From Atrina japonica (lineage: Eukaryota; Mollusca; Bivalvia; Pterioida; Pinnidae), in assembly GCA_030159075.1 (NCBI GenBank), contig BROG01000128.1:1106501-1170500 (forward strand): DNA of 64,000 bases, read 5' to 3'. Below, piece by piece: positions 1 through 10,843 of the stretch. The first letter of the stretch is position 1; the number at the start of each line of letters is the position of its first letter. A program made the translations under genes and the position numbers. The notes under the pieces are model-generated. The model saw only the letters and a list, made by a program, of their open reading frames with translations, made no database searches and was not told the origin of the DNA.

Positions 1-61
1 GTTGTCACAACTCACACACATCTACATACAATGTATATATATAGTCTTGCTTGTTATTGGT

Positions 62-322
62 AAATGAAAGCCTGATTTTACTTTCTGTATAAATGAACAG
101 CTAAAGTAAATAATATACATTGTATACAAATGAAAGTCTGATTTTACTTTCTGTATAAATGAACAGCTAAGTATATAATATACATTGTATACAAATGAAA
201 GTCTGATTTTACTTTCTGTATAAATGAACAGCTAAGTATATAATATACATTGTATACAAATGAAAGTCTGATTTTACTTTCTGTATAAATGAACAGCTAA
301 GTAAATAATATACATTGTATAC
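62..322. repeat. 65-bp tandem repeat, 4 copies
   Basis: Four near-identical units, each containing TGAAAGTCTGATTTTACTTT and ending in an AT-rich TATACATTGTATAC palindrome. Unit starts fall at about 65, 131, 196 and 261. There is no coding potential. Confidence 0.9.
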
Positions 323-621
323 ATGTATGTACATGAAGCCTACATACATTTAAGAGCTCTGTGACTACCTGGAGGCCTTGCCACTTGTCCTGGTGAGGCA
401 GGGAGAGACATGTTAAGTATGTGGTTATGTCCTTGCTTAAATGGTCCATATTTCCAATGTCTTTTTAATTGCCACTACACTTATATAATCTGATGAAGGT
501 ACATGTACATGTATGATGTAATCAAACTACACATCCTTAACCATTTACCCACCATCTACTAGGCATACATGTAGAACTGTGAGAACAGGAGATGAAATAT
601 TACCCCTGAAAATCTGGCATG

Positions 622-691
622 ACTAGGGATTTAACCTGGGACCTTCATGTATGATGTTGATGATCTGCACTGTACGAACTGAGCTACTCAC
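622..691 (-). mobile_element. tRNA-like SINE head fragment
   Basis: Read on the - strand, this has an A-box-like TAGCTCAGTTCGTACAGTG followed about 35 nt later by a B-box-like GGTCCCAGGTTAAATCCC, the spacing of a tRNA. No clean cloverleaf or CCA context is evident, so a tRNA-derived SINE or tRNA pseudogene is more likely than a working tRNA. The 3' body is not recognisable. Confidence 0.45.
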
Positions 692-1369
692 TTCTGCTTA
701 CAGCTACATGTTCTTGTACTTCATTAGTTGACATACAAGTCAATTTATTGGCATTAAATTGATTAATCTGTTTATTTTAAAAGCAGCAATTTTTGTTTTG
801 CTGTTGGTTTATAATGTACATACATGTATATCAGAGTTTTTGAAATTCACTTGTCTTAACAGAAAAACTGGTAAATTTTTACAAAAGTCCAGTGAAATCT
901 ATCTGATAACTGGTCCAAATGACCAGTAATTTACCATTTCATTTCAATTGCATATATGCAGACCAGTAAAAAAATTTCTTTGACCAGTGAAATTCTTTTA
1001 ATCACTGTTCTGGTTGATCAGTATATTTTTTTTATTTCAAAATGTCTGATATATATCCCACAAGGAATTTTTCACTCCGATTTATATATGTAATGGGGAT
1101 GTGACCAGCTTTAGGTAAACGACCAGAATTTTTGGACCTGGCTGTGCCATGGACTGATGCCAATACAACGAGAGATCACCTTTTTACATGTGTATGTTGT
1201 ACATGCTAATCATGCTGTGGCATTAATGGCATATGTACCTCGGCTTTACATGTAGTTCGTATCCATATGACTGGTGACATACAGTAATTTCACTTTGTGT
1301 GGCAGGGAAACAGCCACTATATTTTGTACCTTACACGTGAGTCCTAAGTACACTGTACATGTATGGCAT

Positions 1370-1402
1370 GACAATGGGAATTGAACCTAGGACCTTCTGC
1401 TT
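1370..1402 (-). mobile_element. possible tRNA-like B-box remnant
   Basis: The - strand contains GGTCCTAGGTTCAATTCCCA, a good tRNA T-arm/B-box match, but no A box is visible next to it. It is probably the remains of another tRNA-derived SINE. Confidence 0.25.
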
Positions 1403-2119
1403 GCAAATAATCAGCAACAAATACCATTAGAATCAATTATGGTGTACCTAATTTCTTTAAGGTACGGGAAAACTTAAATTCTTAAAAAAACAAATAACTT
1501 AAAAAAGAAGATCTTTTACAATATTTCACGTGTTTGATAATGTATTTGAACACACATTTTATTATATTCTCGACTATATGTCAGGAGACAAAAATCATCA
1601 TTGTGACAGCTTATATTGCTTTAAGCCTAATGTCATGTTACTAAATCATAAATGAAACACATACATTTAATACAGGTATAAATGTAGGTCAGTGGTGGTG
1701 CAAAATTCCATGAGATATGATATTCCATGTTGACTTTGTCGTCAAATATCATTTAAAACCATTCATTTAAATCTTTAGACAGTTTATTCTAGATACATTA
1801 CATGTATTAAATGATATTAAAATTATATACGAGTCATCTATGGTATTTTGAGCTTGTATTTCATTGGACAGCTCTGACAGATCTTATGTTTGATCTCTGT
1901 AAAATTAAATCAACATACATTGTACATGTACATATCGCATATTGTATAATGTGACATATACAAATTCTGTTAAAAAAAAAGCCAAAACAAAACATTACTT
2001 GATAAAAAGTACACACATGTAGTATACATGTACAATTGTTATCTGATATATACATGATACATGTATGTACGGTAAGTGACAAATTTGAAATATCAGATAT
2101 ATGTTCATGTTACCTTACA
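1403..2119. other. AT-rich non-coding stretch
   Basis: No exon, repeat array or element end was recognised. It carries scattered ACATGTA motifs. The short open frames have no coding character. Confidence 0.5.
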
Positions 2120-2212
2120 ATGTATACATCATAATACATTTAAATACACATGTGCACATTTACATCATAATACATTTACGTACACATGTGCACATTTACA
2201 TCATGATACAGT
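2120..2212. repeat. 36-bp satellite, left block (2-3 units)
   Basis: Units of the form CATCATAATACATTTAAATA then CACATGTGCACATTTA. The same satellite reappears at 3246-3422, on the far side of the transposase remnant. Confidence 0.75.
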
Positions 2213-2290
2213 AGTCCCCCTCTTGAGAGGCCACCCCACTTGCAGCCAAAAAGTGGCCTTTCAAATGGGGTGGCCTCTCAAAAGAAACTA
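2213..2290. repeat. foldback element with 16-bp perfect stem
   Basis: TTGAGAGGCCACCCCA at 2223-2238 is exactly complementary to TGGGGTGGCCTCTCAA at 2266-2281, leaving a 27-nt loop. It is preceded by TACAGTAGTCCCCC, resembling the ends of the TACAGTAAAACCTG MITEs elsewhere in the window. Probably a short MITE. Confidence 0.6.
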
Positions 2291-2497
2291 ATCAAAATTC
2301 AAAATGGCCGAATAAATTGTCGTCTGACATAGTTGTGTACAGTTGTACATGTACATGTATAGACTTTACATAATGTATTTTAAAGCTTTGTGATTTTAGG
2401 TTTCCACAATTTTTTGTTTCATATTCAAACTCATTTTATGGAAATAAATAACACAAATGTATATATCAGTTTTTATTATCTAAAGTGCAATACATTT

Positions 2498-2525
2498 CTT
2501 ATATATATATATATATATATATATA

Positions 2526-2561
<36 letters not shown>

Positions 2562-2578
2562 TATATATAATATATATA
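2498..2578. repeat. (TA)n microsatellite
   Basis: An almost uninterrupted TA dinucleotide tract with a few phase slips. The open frames across it are artefacts of the repeat. Confidence 0.9.
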
Positions 2579-2702
2579 AACAACTCTCAAATTAGTTTTA
2601 TGGTATCCTTTGAAACTTCGTGGATTCTGAGATTTTCCTATTACAACTGGCTTTATTTTTTCACCTGTAGCCACTGGCAGTCAATAAAACTGTAATATAT
2701 AT

Positions 2703-3115
2703 TTAAATGGGTTTAAAAAATGATCCTATGTTTGACTGCTTCTTGTTGACCATAGCTTTCAACTTTTCCTTTTGGAGGATTTCCTTTGCTTTACTCATTA
2801 CATCAAGAAGTTCAATATTGTTCTTTTGTAAAGCATAATCCATCACACCAGTGACATATTCCCATGCAGTACCTAAAGTAACATTGGATGTTTCAGTCTC
2901 TTCACTATCTGATTCTGAATCAGAGCATTCTACAACTTGATCACGAGCATAAGCTAAAAGTTCATCACATGGTTCATCATGGTCCATATTAATGTCTTTT
3001 TCTGTTGCCAAGGAATTGTCCATTTCCACGAAGTCGCGCATAGAAATCCAGAAGGTAATAATGGAAGAAGGTCTTCCTCATCCCAATCATCTTCTGATTC
3101 ATCAAAAGGCACAGC
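2703..3115 (-). pseudogene. Tigger/pogo-like transposase C-terminal remnant
   Basis: A 112-residue open frame (3041 to 2703) has an acidic serine-rich stretch (CSDSESDSEETET), then a helical segment with WEYVTGVMDYALQKNNIELL, and ends KKQSNIGSFFKPI. A basic-glutamine tail ending in SFF is typical of the C-terminus of Tigger/pogo (CENP-B-type) transposases, downstream of the DDE domain. Further upstream on the same strand another frame reads PFDESEDDWDEEDLLPLLP behind a TTTCAG, so at least one frameshift separates the two parts. The catalytic and DNA-binding domains are absent. I see no terminal inverted repeats. The acidic part could belong to another protein, but the tail motif favours a transposon fossil. 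Confidence 0.5.
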
Positions 3116-3245
3116 TGAAATAAAGTTGTACAAAAAATTACTTTTAAAGTTTTATTGTCATACATTTATTATGTGATATTAGTTCTATTGTTTAAATCAT
3201 CAAAAAATTATGGGTTAATTCTTAAAATGTTAAATCAATTGTCAT

Positions 3246-3422
3246 TGTACATTTAAATACACGTGTACATTTACATCATAATACATTTAAATACACATGT
3301 GCACATTTACATCATGATACATTTAAATACACATGTGTACATTTACATCATGATACATTTAAATACACATGTGTACATTTACATCATGATACATTTAAAT
3401 ACACATGTGCACATTTACATCC
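3246..3422. repeat. 36-bp satellite, right block (about 5 units)
   Basis: Units of CATCATGATACATTTAAATA plus CACATGTGTACATTTA, the same family as 2120-2212. Confidence 0.85.
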
Positions 3423-4220
3423 ATCCAAGCACAAAATTATAATTTTGACCCTGTGCAGATTAGAAATTTAAAATTATTTGATAAACACATTGGCATGCAC
3501 TGTAATTATACACTGCACATACCTACATGTAAGCAATATATATATAGAATGTAGACTTTGCACAGATTATGATCTTGAAGCAATATATTACTGTTTTAAA
3601 TGAGGTTGTACTGTACAAATATAGGTTTTGTCTATCTGATGTAATACATATAATGGATCTAGAATACATGTATGTCCAGTAGACTGTCAGGTAAAGAATT
3701 TTGAAATATTGCTGACCATTCACTTAATAATGGTTTCACAGGTAAGGGACATACATTGATTGATCAGTATTATCTGATTGATTGTTTATATTAGTCTCTC
3801 ATAAAGTTACTATTAGAGCCGGTATCATATATTGTCTTCACGGTAAATCATGATACCTGATGACGATATCATGAAAATATTCAAGCATCGTGATACATGT
3901 ATCACTGACTCCAATATAAAAGAAAGTTTTATATTTGTTATGTACTTGAGTGGCCTAAACAATCACGTACATTGCTGTGAAACTCCTCAAAAATATATCA
4001 TTTTTTTTATATTTATTATGTGTCTGTCTTACTGAGGGGATATTATGCATGAAATAAATAAAAAGCAAATACTGTTTAACTGCATAGTTAGCAAGAATAC
4101 TACTGAATTTTATTCTGTGGAATATTGTGATATTATTGCGGTGATATTGGCAAAAATTGCCGATATCGTGATTCTAATCTCATCACGATAACAGCTATAC
4201 ATGCACACTAATATGTCAGG
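3423..4220. other. non-coding; GATATCGTGAT-rich segment
   Basis: Nothing coding was found. From about 3825 to 4195 there are repeated ATCATGATACC / GATATCGTGATTC motifs in both orientations (for example GGTGATATTGGC and GCCGATATCGTG around 4140-4172), suggesting an old inverted-repeat element whose ends I cannot define. Confidence 0.35.
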
Positions 4221-4387
4221 AACCTGTCTTGCAGGCCATCCATCTTTAAATGTGGTCTTACAAGATGGTTAGTTTCTCAAAAGGTGTTTTTATCTAAAGG
4301 ATTATTTAACCAAGTGGTCTTCAGATTGAGATCTCATAAGAAGGTGGTGGTTTATGAGAGTGGTCCCTCAAGACAGGTACCACTATA
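4221..4387. mobile_element. MITE-like element with short terminal inverted repeats
   Basis: The left end ACCTGTCTTG and right end CAAGACAGGT are complementary over 10 bp. The interior alternates 'GTGGTCTT' motifs. It resembles the 24691-24800 fragment. Confidence 0.4.
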
Positions 4388-4882
4388 CAGAGATATTTTC
4401 CGATTTTGGTTTTTAGGAAGGAGAAAATCCCCTCCCCAGTTTTACATGTACCTGAACTGAAAGTAGAGGACTTTGTCATTTATAGTTTCATTATTAAAAT
4501 CATATCTGATAATTCCATGGCTTTTGATTCCTATACATTTTAGCATGTTCCACTAGAAATTGAGATATGATATTCTGTGCCTACCATGTCATTCAAAATT
4601 GATTTGAAACTTGAGAAAGTTCACAGATGACATATTATATACATACATGTATCATGTATATATATACTTGTAGTAATTGCTAATGCAGCATATACACGGA
4701 AATATCAGATGAAATAAAAAACCTCTGGAGACATTCCCCTATACATTTACACGAATCACTGTAGGGCAGAAATTATCAACTCTAGCAGATAACCATTAAT
4801 ATTTATATCATTTTCTTTGTTTAAATCAATATTATGAAATATAGTGTTTCCCTTTATAAGTTTTATAAGCTTTAAGTATATA

Positions 4883-5203
4883 TCATGGTTATATTGTTAA
4901 TGCACTGTATATGTACATACAGGTACATGATCAAGTTGCCATATACAGTAAAACCTGCTATAGCTGCCACCTCTATATAAGGATCACCTGTCTATAAAGG
5001 CCAGTTTTGAAAAGTCCCTTTATTGCATACTTCAACTAAATTGAACCTGTGTATAAGGGTCACCTGCACATAAAAGTCAATATTTTCTGGTCCCTTGGGT
5101 GGCCCCTATATACAGGTTTCACTGTATATTATGGTTATATTGTTAATGCACTGTATACATGTATGTATATGTACATACAGGTACATGATCAAGTTGCCAT
5201 ATA
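4883..5203. repeat. 60-bp direct repeats flanking a MITE
   Basis: ATGGTTATATTGTTAATGCA and the following roughly 45 bp, ending TCAAGTTGCCATATA, occur at 4883-4943 and again at 5131-5203. The second copy has one extra GTATACAT-type insertion. The TACAGTAAAACCTG MITE lies exactly between them. Confidence 0.75.
4944..5126. mobile_element. TACAGTAAAACCTG MITE, copy 1
   Basis: The left end TACAGTAAAACCTG pairs with the right end CAGGTTTCACTGTA (one mismatch). The interior shows repeated 'TATATAAGGRTCACCTG' motifs. Homologous copies sit at 25317-25494 and 27134-27316, with partial ones at 12637-12735. Confidence 0.7.
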
Positions 5204-5212
5204 AACGTTTAT

Positions 5213-5490
5213 AACCAGGCCCTTTTCTGTCAATTTTTGGAAAAATGCCATTGGGGACACAACTGAATTTTAATGGGAATTTGTGTCAAATTGGGGAAAA
5301 TTGTTTGTGCTCTTGAAAATCTATATGTAATGAAATCTGATTTTTCATGCATTTCCCCATATATTGATTTATTCATTACGGTCATTGCCTCACACCTAAT
5401 TGGGAATATTTTTCATCAAATTGGGGAAAAAACACATGTATTTTGCATTGGGAATGGGGCAGAATTTCAGCCCGGTGGAAATTATAGATA
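5213..5490 (+). mobile_element. dispersed repeat family A, copy 1
   Basis: It contains AATTTTAATGGGAATTTGTG, TCAAATTGGGGAAAA and TTGGGAATGGGGCAGAATTT in the same order as 16700-17205. The reverse complement of the family appears at 8455-8850. The open frames are accidental. This copy lacks the internal minisatellite present in the other two. Confidence 0.6.
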
Positions 5491-5528
5491 ACATACATGT
5501 AACTCAGAGTCATGTAAATCTATGTCTT

Positions 5529-5553
5529 TTTTTTTTTGGGGGGGGGGGGGGGG
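5529..5553. repeat. poly-T / poly-G homopolymer
   Basis: A run of T followed directly by about 15 G. Confidence 0.9.
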
Positions 5554-5914
5554 TGGAGATAGAGTATGGAGAGGGAGAATTAATCTGTCTGAATAGACTT
5601 AAAACTGATGTTGTGTGTTGAGGTTTATATGTGCAGCACATACATGTACATGTATCTCAGTTTACCAAACCCGCACTGCATTGACACAGGTGTAGAGCAC
5701 TGGTCAAAATTTGTGATGCTTCTTCTGTAGCTTGAGACATTTAGATATTACTCATTCTGAGTGAGATATCATAAAACAACATTGATACATGTACAATGTA
5801 CAAATAAAATTTAATATTTAAAGGGAGCTTGTGGTCACTTTTGTTTCATTTCCTTGCAGACTCTTGGTCCCATTCCATTTGAGATTCACAATTGTTTTTC
5901 ATGTTGACTCTATT

Positions 5915-6065
5915 TTTATGCCCTGGGCCTGAAAGGTCCACCCGGGGCATCTAGTGTTTGGATTGTCCATCTCTCTGTAATTCCGTCCTGCTCATAATTC
6001 CGTCCTGCTCATAATTCCGTCCCACTTGCTGTTTGTCTGTCCTTAATTTCGTCTCGCTTACATAT
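5915..6065 (+). mobile_element. dispersed repeat beginning TTTTTATGCCCTGGG
   Basis: The start TTTTTATGCCC, followed by a GGGGCATCTAGTG inverted motif and tandem 'CATAATTCCGTCCTGCT' units, resembles the segment at 42645-42670. It is a non-coding dispersed repeat. The family identity is from general familiarity with bivalve genomes, not a database match. Confidence 0.4.
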
Positions 6066-6169
6066 TGAAGTTTAAAATTTTGTTGGGACCAGGTGCATTT
6101 GTGTATCACAAATACATTTTGTTTATATATTTAATTTGTCGTATTCTAAGGGACATGAAGGTTTGATTA

Positions 6170-6533
6170 TCCATTGGTACATATACTTCATCTTTACTGA
6201 ACAAGGTCTGTACACCAGTAACAGATACGTGTACATGTATATATACATTGGTACATATACTTCATCTTAACTTAACAAGGTCTGTACACCAGTAACAGAT
6301 ACGTGTACATGTATATATACATTGGTACGTATACTTCATCTTTACTTAACAAGGTGTGTATACCAGTAACAGATACGTGTACATGTATATATACATTGGT
6401 ACATATACTTCATCTTAACTTAACAAGGTCTGTACACCAGTAACAGATACGTGTACATGTATATATACATTGGTACGTATACTTCATCTTTACTTAACAA
6501 GGTCTGTACACCAGTAACAGATATGTGTACATG
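6170..6533. repeat. 74-bp satellite, block 1
   Basis: Five units of GGTACATATACTTCATCTTT, ACTTAACAAGGTCTGTACAC, CAGTAACAGATACGTGTACA and TGTATATATACATT in sequence, at 6176, 6250, 6324, 6398 and 6472. The array continues at 7500 and again at 7866. Confidence 0.9.
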
Positions 6534-7499
6534 TGTAACGTTTCACCCTAGCGTGAACTACACACACACACGGGTGAGTCACAAATATAAACAAACACGG
6601 GTTCGACTGCCCCTTTCGGTTGCAGATTCCTATAAACGCCGACCGGCTAACTCCTTCAGAAAATAAAATGACAATTAAATTGACTTTAGACACTAGAACA
6701 TTTATTACAAAATAAATAAGAATCAAAATATAAAGACAACACAAAATCGAAGTGGTGACAAAAATAACAGGTCTAAAATTACCTGTCCGAAGGTCTAAGC
6801 CTAGGGACACTTGAACACGTGAAAAACCGGTCACATACCGAATACGTTTTACTGGCCACACATTGCCAAATAAAAACCGTCAAAGTAAACTAATAACACT
6901 TATTCATATTTCAATCTTCCTAAAATTAAAGTATGAAAATGAATAGTAATTACTTTTACTTAACCCAAACTATTTCACAAGGACCTCGTGCCCCGTGTCA
7001 GACCGACGACAAAAATTACCACTTTAGAAAATTATAATATAAATTAACAAAAACATTAAAACATACTCAAGATACGCGAAAACACACACGACTAGTGTCC
7101 AAAAATAGTCATTTAAGGTGGTAGAAGTAAATGATGGCAACAGACAGGAAGGATTAGAAATGATATAAAAATGAAGTTCACCTCACACGAACATATCCAT
7201 AGGACAAAGAAAGGGAAATAGAGAGCGTAACATTGTGTCACATGTGTTTTATAATTGTAACACTTTCCGGAAGTACCCGAATAACTTAACGAGCCAATAA
7301 AATTCACAGAAAAGTACCTCCGAAGACACAATGTAATCAAGCGGAACCTGTCGAAGCTTGCTATATTAAAACTGTTAAATGAGGTTAGTACTGTTAAAGT
7401 TAGGTAATTAGAAAATAAATGAGAAAGAATAAAATTATAATAAACTAAATGATAGATCAAAGAAAAAAAATATCAGCAAGAATAGACAGGTTCGTCACA
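6534..7499 (-). mobile_element. probable solo LTR (966 bp)
   Basis: A non-repetitive block sits inside one unit of the 74-bp satellite. It begins TGTAACGTTTCACC and ends GGTTCGTCACA, so it has 5'-TG...CA-3' ends, and CATG flanks both sides (6530-6533 and 7500-7503). Removing it plus one CATG restores the unit exactly. On the - strand it starts TGTGACGAACCTGTC and ends ACGTTACA, with an AATAAA in the last 200 bp, which suits an LTR in that orientation. No gag/pol is present. Because the target ACATGT is palindromic, the ends can also be read as inverted repeats (GTGTAACG/CGTCACAC) with an AT duplication, so a non-autonomous DNA transposon is not excluded. Confidence 0.6.
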
Positions 7500-7622
7500 C
7501 ATGTATATATACATTGGTACGTATACTTCATCTTTACTTAACAAGGTCTGTACACCAGTAACAGATACGTGTACATGTATATATACATTGGTACATATAC
7601 TTCATCTTTACTTAACAAGGTC
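7500..7622. repeat. 74-bp satellite, block 2
   Basis: This continues block 1 after the inserted LTR. It is interrupted at 7622 by a SINE. Confidence 0.9.
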
Positions 7623-7865
7623 GGGGGGCTCCGTGGTCGAGTGGTTAGAGCATTGCGCTTTAAATCACAAGGCCTCTCACTTTTGGTTCGAATCCTGCTA
7701 GGGTCATTTCGAATCAAGTGGGAAAGTTTGCCAGTTTTCTTGCGGAAGGTCGGTGGTCTTTACCCGGGTAACCGGGGTTTCTCCTCCACCAATAAAAACT
7801 GGACACCATCATATGACTGAAAGATTATTGAGTATGGCGTAAAACAAAAAATCAAAATCAAAAAT
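7623..7865 (+). mobile_element. tRNA-derived SINE (MetaSINE-like), intact with TSD
   Basis: A tRNA-like head (7624-7697) has GTGGTCGAGTGGTTAGAGCA as A box and GGTTCGAATCC as B box. The body contains TTGCCAGTTTTCTTGCGGAA, CGGTGGTCTTTACCCGG and TTTCTCCTCCACCAATAAAA, and ends TATGGCGTAAAAC plus an A-rich CAAAAATC tail. A 12-bp target-site duplication CTTAACAAGGTC flanks it (7611-7622, 7866-7877), splitting one satellite unit. This is the best-preserved copy. Relatives lie at 15918, 23605, 54150, 55935 and 56763. Confidence 0.85.
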
Positions 7866-7980
7866 CTTAACAAGGTCTGTACACCAGTAACAAATATGTG
7901 TTCATGTATATATACATTGGTACATAAACTTCATCTTTACTTAACAAGGTCTGTACACTAGTAACATTGTATATATACAA
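7866..7980. repeat. 74-bp satellite, block 3
   Basis: About 1.5 diverged units after the SINE, ending near an (AT)n-like tail. Confidence 0.8.
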
Positions 7981-8454
7981 CAAAAAAAAGATTTGTTTGA
8001 TATAACCAATTCGCCTAAAGAAACAACCCTAATTTTTTGCAGTTATTCCTACATGTACTTATTTGTTTTCTTATTTTAACAAAACCTGAAATTTTAACCA
8101 ATTTATACATAAAAATTAAATGGAAAATTATAAAGAATTCTTACTGACCAAGCCACATTTAAAACTAATGGTCCACATGAAACAAATACCTTTTATAATT
8201 TGATGGCACATGTCTATCAACTCTAGTTAAATTATGGCTACGGTAATTACATGGACATATTGTGGTTGTACTTGTACATGATGTAAGTTACTAGTCTAGA
8301 GTAACCTCTGTTTTAGTCACGTCTCACTTCTGATTGTAATTATTCATAAATTTTTGTTACTTTGGACTACCAGTTATGTGCATTATAATTTTTTTTTTAC
8401 AAATTTTTCAAACTTTTCTTGTAATCTTTATGGATATATATTACTGTGATTTTT

Positions 8455-8850
8455 CACCCTATCATACAGCGCTGAAATCAGACTTCATTCCCAATGCCAA
8501 AACAATGCATACATAAGTATTTGCCCAATTTGCAGTTGATATTTCTAAATTGAAGTCAAATGACAAATCATTTGAAGATTCTTATATTTTCACATAGGTT
8601 TGTGTATTTCTAAAGTTCTTATATTTTCACATAGGTCTGTTTATTTCTAAAGTTATTATATCTTCACATAGATTTGTGTATTTCTAAGGTTCTTATATTT
8701 TCACATGTAGGTTAGTGTATTTTTCTAAAGTTCTTATATTTTCACATGTAGGTTTGTGTTTTTCTAGATTTCCCAATTTCAATTTAATGTTGCAAAAGTT
8801 CTCATTTCAAAGGGCCAAAGCCCCATTCCCAAAAGAGAGTGGAAAATCCT
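8455..8850 (-). mobile_element. dispersed repeat family A, copy 2 (reverse), with internal array
   Basis: Reverse-complement motifs of the 5213 copy are present: TTCCCAATGCCAAAACAATG, GCCCAATTTGC, TTCCCAATTTCAATTTAAT and GCCCCATTCCCAAAA. Between the two halves sits a 37-bp minisatellite. Confidence 0.5.
8578..8768. repeat. 37-bp minisatellite, 5 units
   Basis: The unit is TTCTTATATTTTCACATAGG plus TTTGTGTATTTCTAAAG, with small indels. It is embedded in the repeat above. Confidence 0.85.
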
Positions 8851-9337
8851 TATATTAGGTGATTTATGGTAAATAAATGTCGGACAGAAGTTTCTGACTA
8901 TTTATGGGAAAATCAAAAGACAAATGAAAGATAGAATACAAGTATAGATGAGACTGTAACTGGATCATCTGACAGTGATCAAAGGATTGGCAAATTGTGA
9001 TTGATATAGACACTGTCATATGTACAACTTACACTGTACATTGCACCAACTCATTTAGCTCTTAACATGTATTGTTTTACATGTTCATGCATGTTTTTTG
9101 TTTATGTTAACATTTTGTATTGATTCACATTAAACAAGCAATTGATGAAGGTTACAAGAATGGATGTGATTTCAAGCATCTATATATTAAGTCATTAAGT
9201 GCTTACTGCATTGTTTGATCATACATGTTTTTGAAAAACTAGTTATAATTAATTCAGCATCAGGACCCAGAAATAAAACATAAATTTGTACCAAATATAC
9301 ATAACCAACTTCCTTCTTTTCATGTACATATGTGAAG

Positions 9338-10843
9338 TACCGTATTCGGCCGTGTATAATCCGCATTTACGTATTATCCGCACCCCCCATTTCAGCATCA
9401 GAACTCGGAGAAAAAAGGACTTCGTGCGTATAATCCGCGTTGACTATTTTCCACGGCCGTATGGCCGAAAATCGTCGGCGAGATTGATTATTATTGTGTA
9501 TAAGTGCAGTATGACGATCGGAAATATTTTCAAAATTCGCAGATCGGTATTTGGAAGAAATAGATAAATATATATTATAGATATATATATTCGAGATATT
9601 AGATAAGGGATATGATAAGCAAATTAATGATTTGAAATAAATAACAAAAGAAATATCAAAACATCAGTCGAAGTCTTTGTAAAATTACATTCCGTTAATT
9701 ACAGCGCAATCATTTGCTTTTGCTGACGTGGTAGCCTATATATTTAATTAATAGTATGTATTAGAACAACATTTGAAATAAATATTATATTTGCGGAAAT
9801 CGGCGACATAAAAGTTTGTAACAATTTTAATTAGCGGAGAGCACTTGTACACAAGCGATCTATATATCCAGAATACGCGTGTATAGCGTAATTATTGAAA
9901 CAAAGGGATATATATACAGATCCAAGTATACTGTTGTCTGTTACACGCATCATTGATTATGAATGGAGACATATACTACAAACATTAAATTACCTTGGTG
10001 TGGCATTGTGTTATTTTACACCTTTTATCATATTTTCAATTTAAAATTAACTCATCGTACTTACCTGTATAATTAGCATGTTCCATAACTTAGTACTACA
10101 CTGTAGATGTACGGTAGTAAGAGAGTTACTGGTATATACCTTTTTGTACGAAATGTGTAAAATAACATTCCTCCACAGAACAAAACACCCAGAAAACATT
10201 GTTTTATTTATTAATGTATAGTCATCGTCTCAAAACAAACAACGCAAAACTACATAAAATACGAAAACTACAAGATACTACATATTTGCTCTTCCATTTA
10301 GCCCCCTCATTTACAGTTACAACATGGCTGTTCGCTTCGTCGTTCACCAGCGTGAAATAATTATTAGAATTCTTGTTGAGATTGTTTTATTTTTCAATAA
10401 TAACAACTTCATGATGAAGATAAGCAACAGGTACTGTACTATTCTGTTTCCTCGCCAAACATCGCAACTAGGCTAGCCTTGCACAGGCACTTGCGTTATG
10501 CAATCCACCGATCACAACACCCTCAATCAAGGGATTGCATTACACAAGTGCCTGTGTAGTCTAGCCTATTTGTAAACTGAAACACACAAAAAATAAAAGA
10601 CAACAAGATTCATTTATTGATTTATTCACCGTCACTGTAGACATAAATGATGATATACATTGACTCGTACATCGTTATTACGAAAAAACTTTGTCAGGCT
10701 TACCACCCACATCGAAAGACAATGCAGTAGTTCCTGCGGAAAAAATGTCCTAAGATTCTGTAGTACTGTATTATCCGCACCCCCCTGCCTGAGATAAATT
10801 TTAGAGTGAAAAGAGTGCGGATTATACACGGCCGAATACGGTA
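9338..10843. mobile_element. non-autonomous TIR transposon, TA target
   Basis: The left end TA-CCGTATTCGGCCGTGTATAA (continuing TCCGCA) and the right end are inverted repeats over about 25 bp. Near both ends there is a second shared motif, TATTATCCGCACCCCCC (9372 and 10768). The flanks are GTGAAG|TA and TA|CACACCGG, which together rebuild the unit of the adjoining 35-bp satellite, so TA is the duplicated target. About 1.5 kb long with no transposase frame. TA targeting suits the Tc1/mariner-pogo superfamily, but that is inference. Confidence 0.8.
10469..10568. repeat. nested 100-nt hairpin
   Basis: TAGGCTAGCCTTGCACAGGC and the sequence up to GCAATCC pair with GGATTGCATTACACAAGTGC and the sequence up to CTAGCCTA. 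That is a roughly 40-bp imperfect stem with a loop of about 20 nt, lying inside the 9338-10843 transposon. It could be a nested foldback MITE. The hairpin would also suit a small-RNA precursor, but nothing shows transcription. Confidence 0.7.

Noticed and set aside
2390..2695. 101-residue open frame rich in IYIYIY
   Set aside because: Runs through (TA)n. Composition artefact.
6490..6861. 123-residue - strand open frame
   Set aside because: Straddles the edge of the inserted LTR-like element and the satellite, so it cannot be an old gene. No known motif.
7624..7697. Possible functional tRNA gene
   Set aside because: A and B boxes are present, but the head continues into a SINE body with an A-rich tail and a 12-bp target duplication, so it is a SINE.
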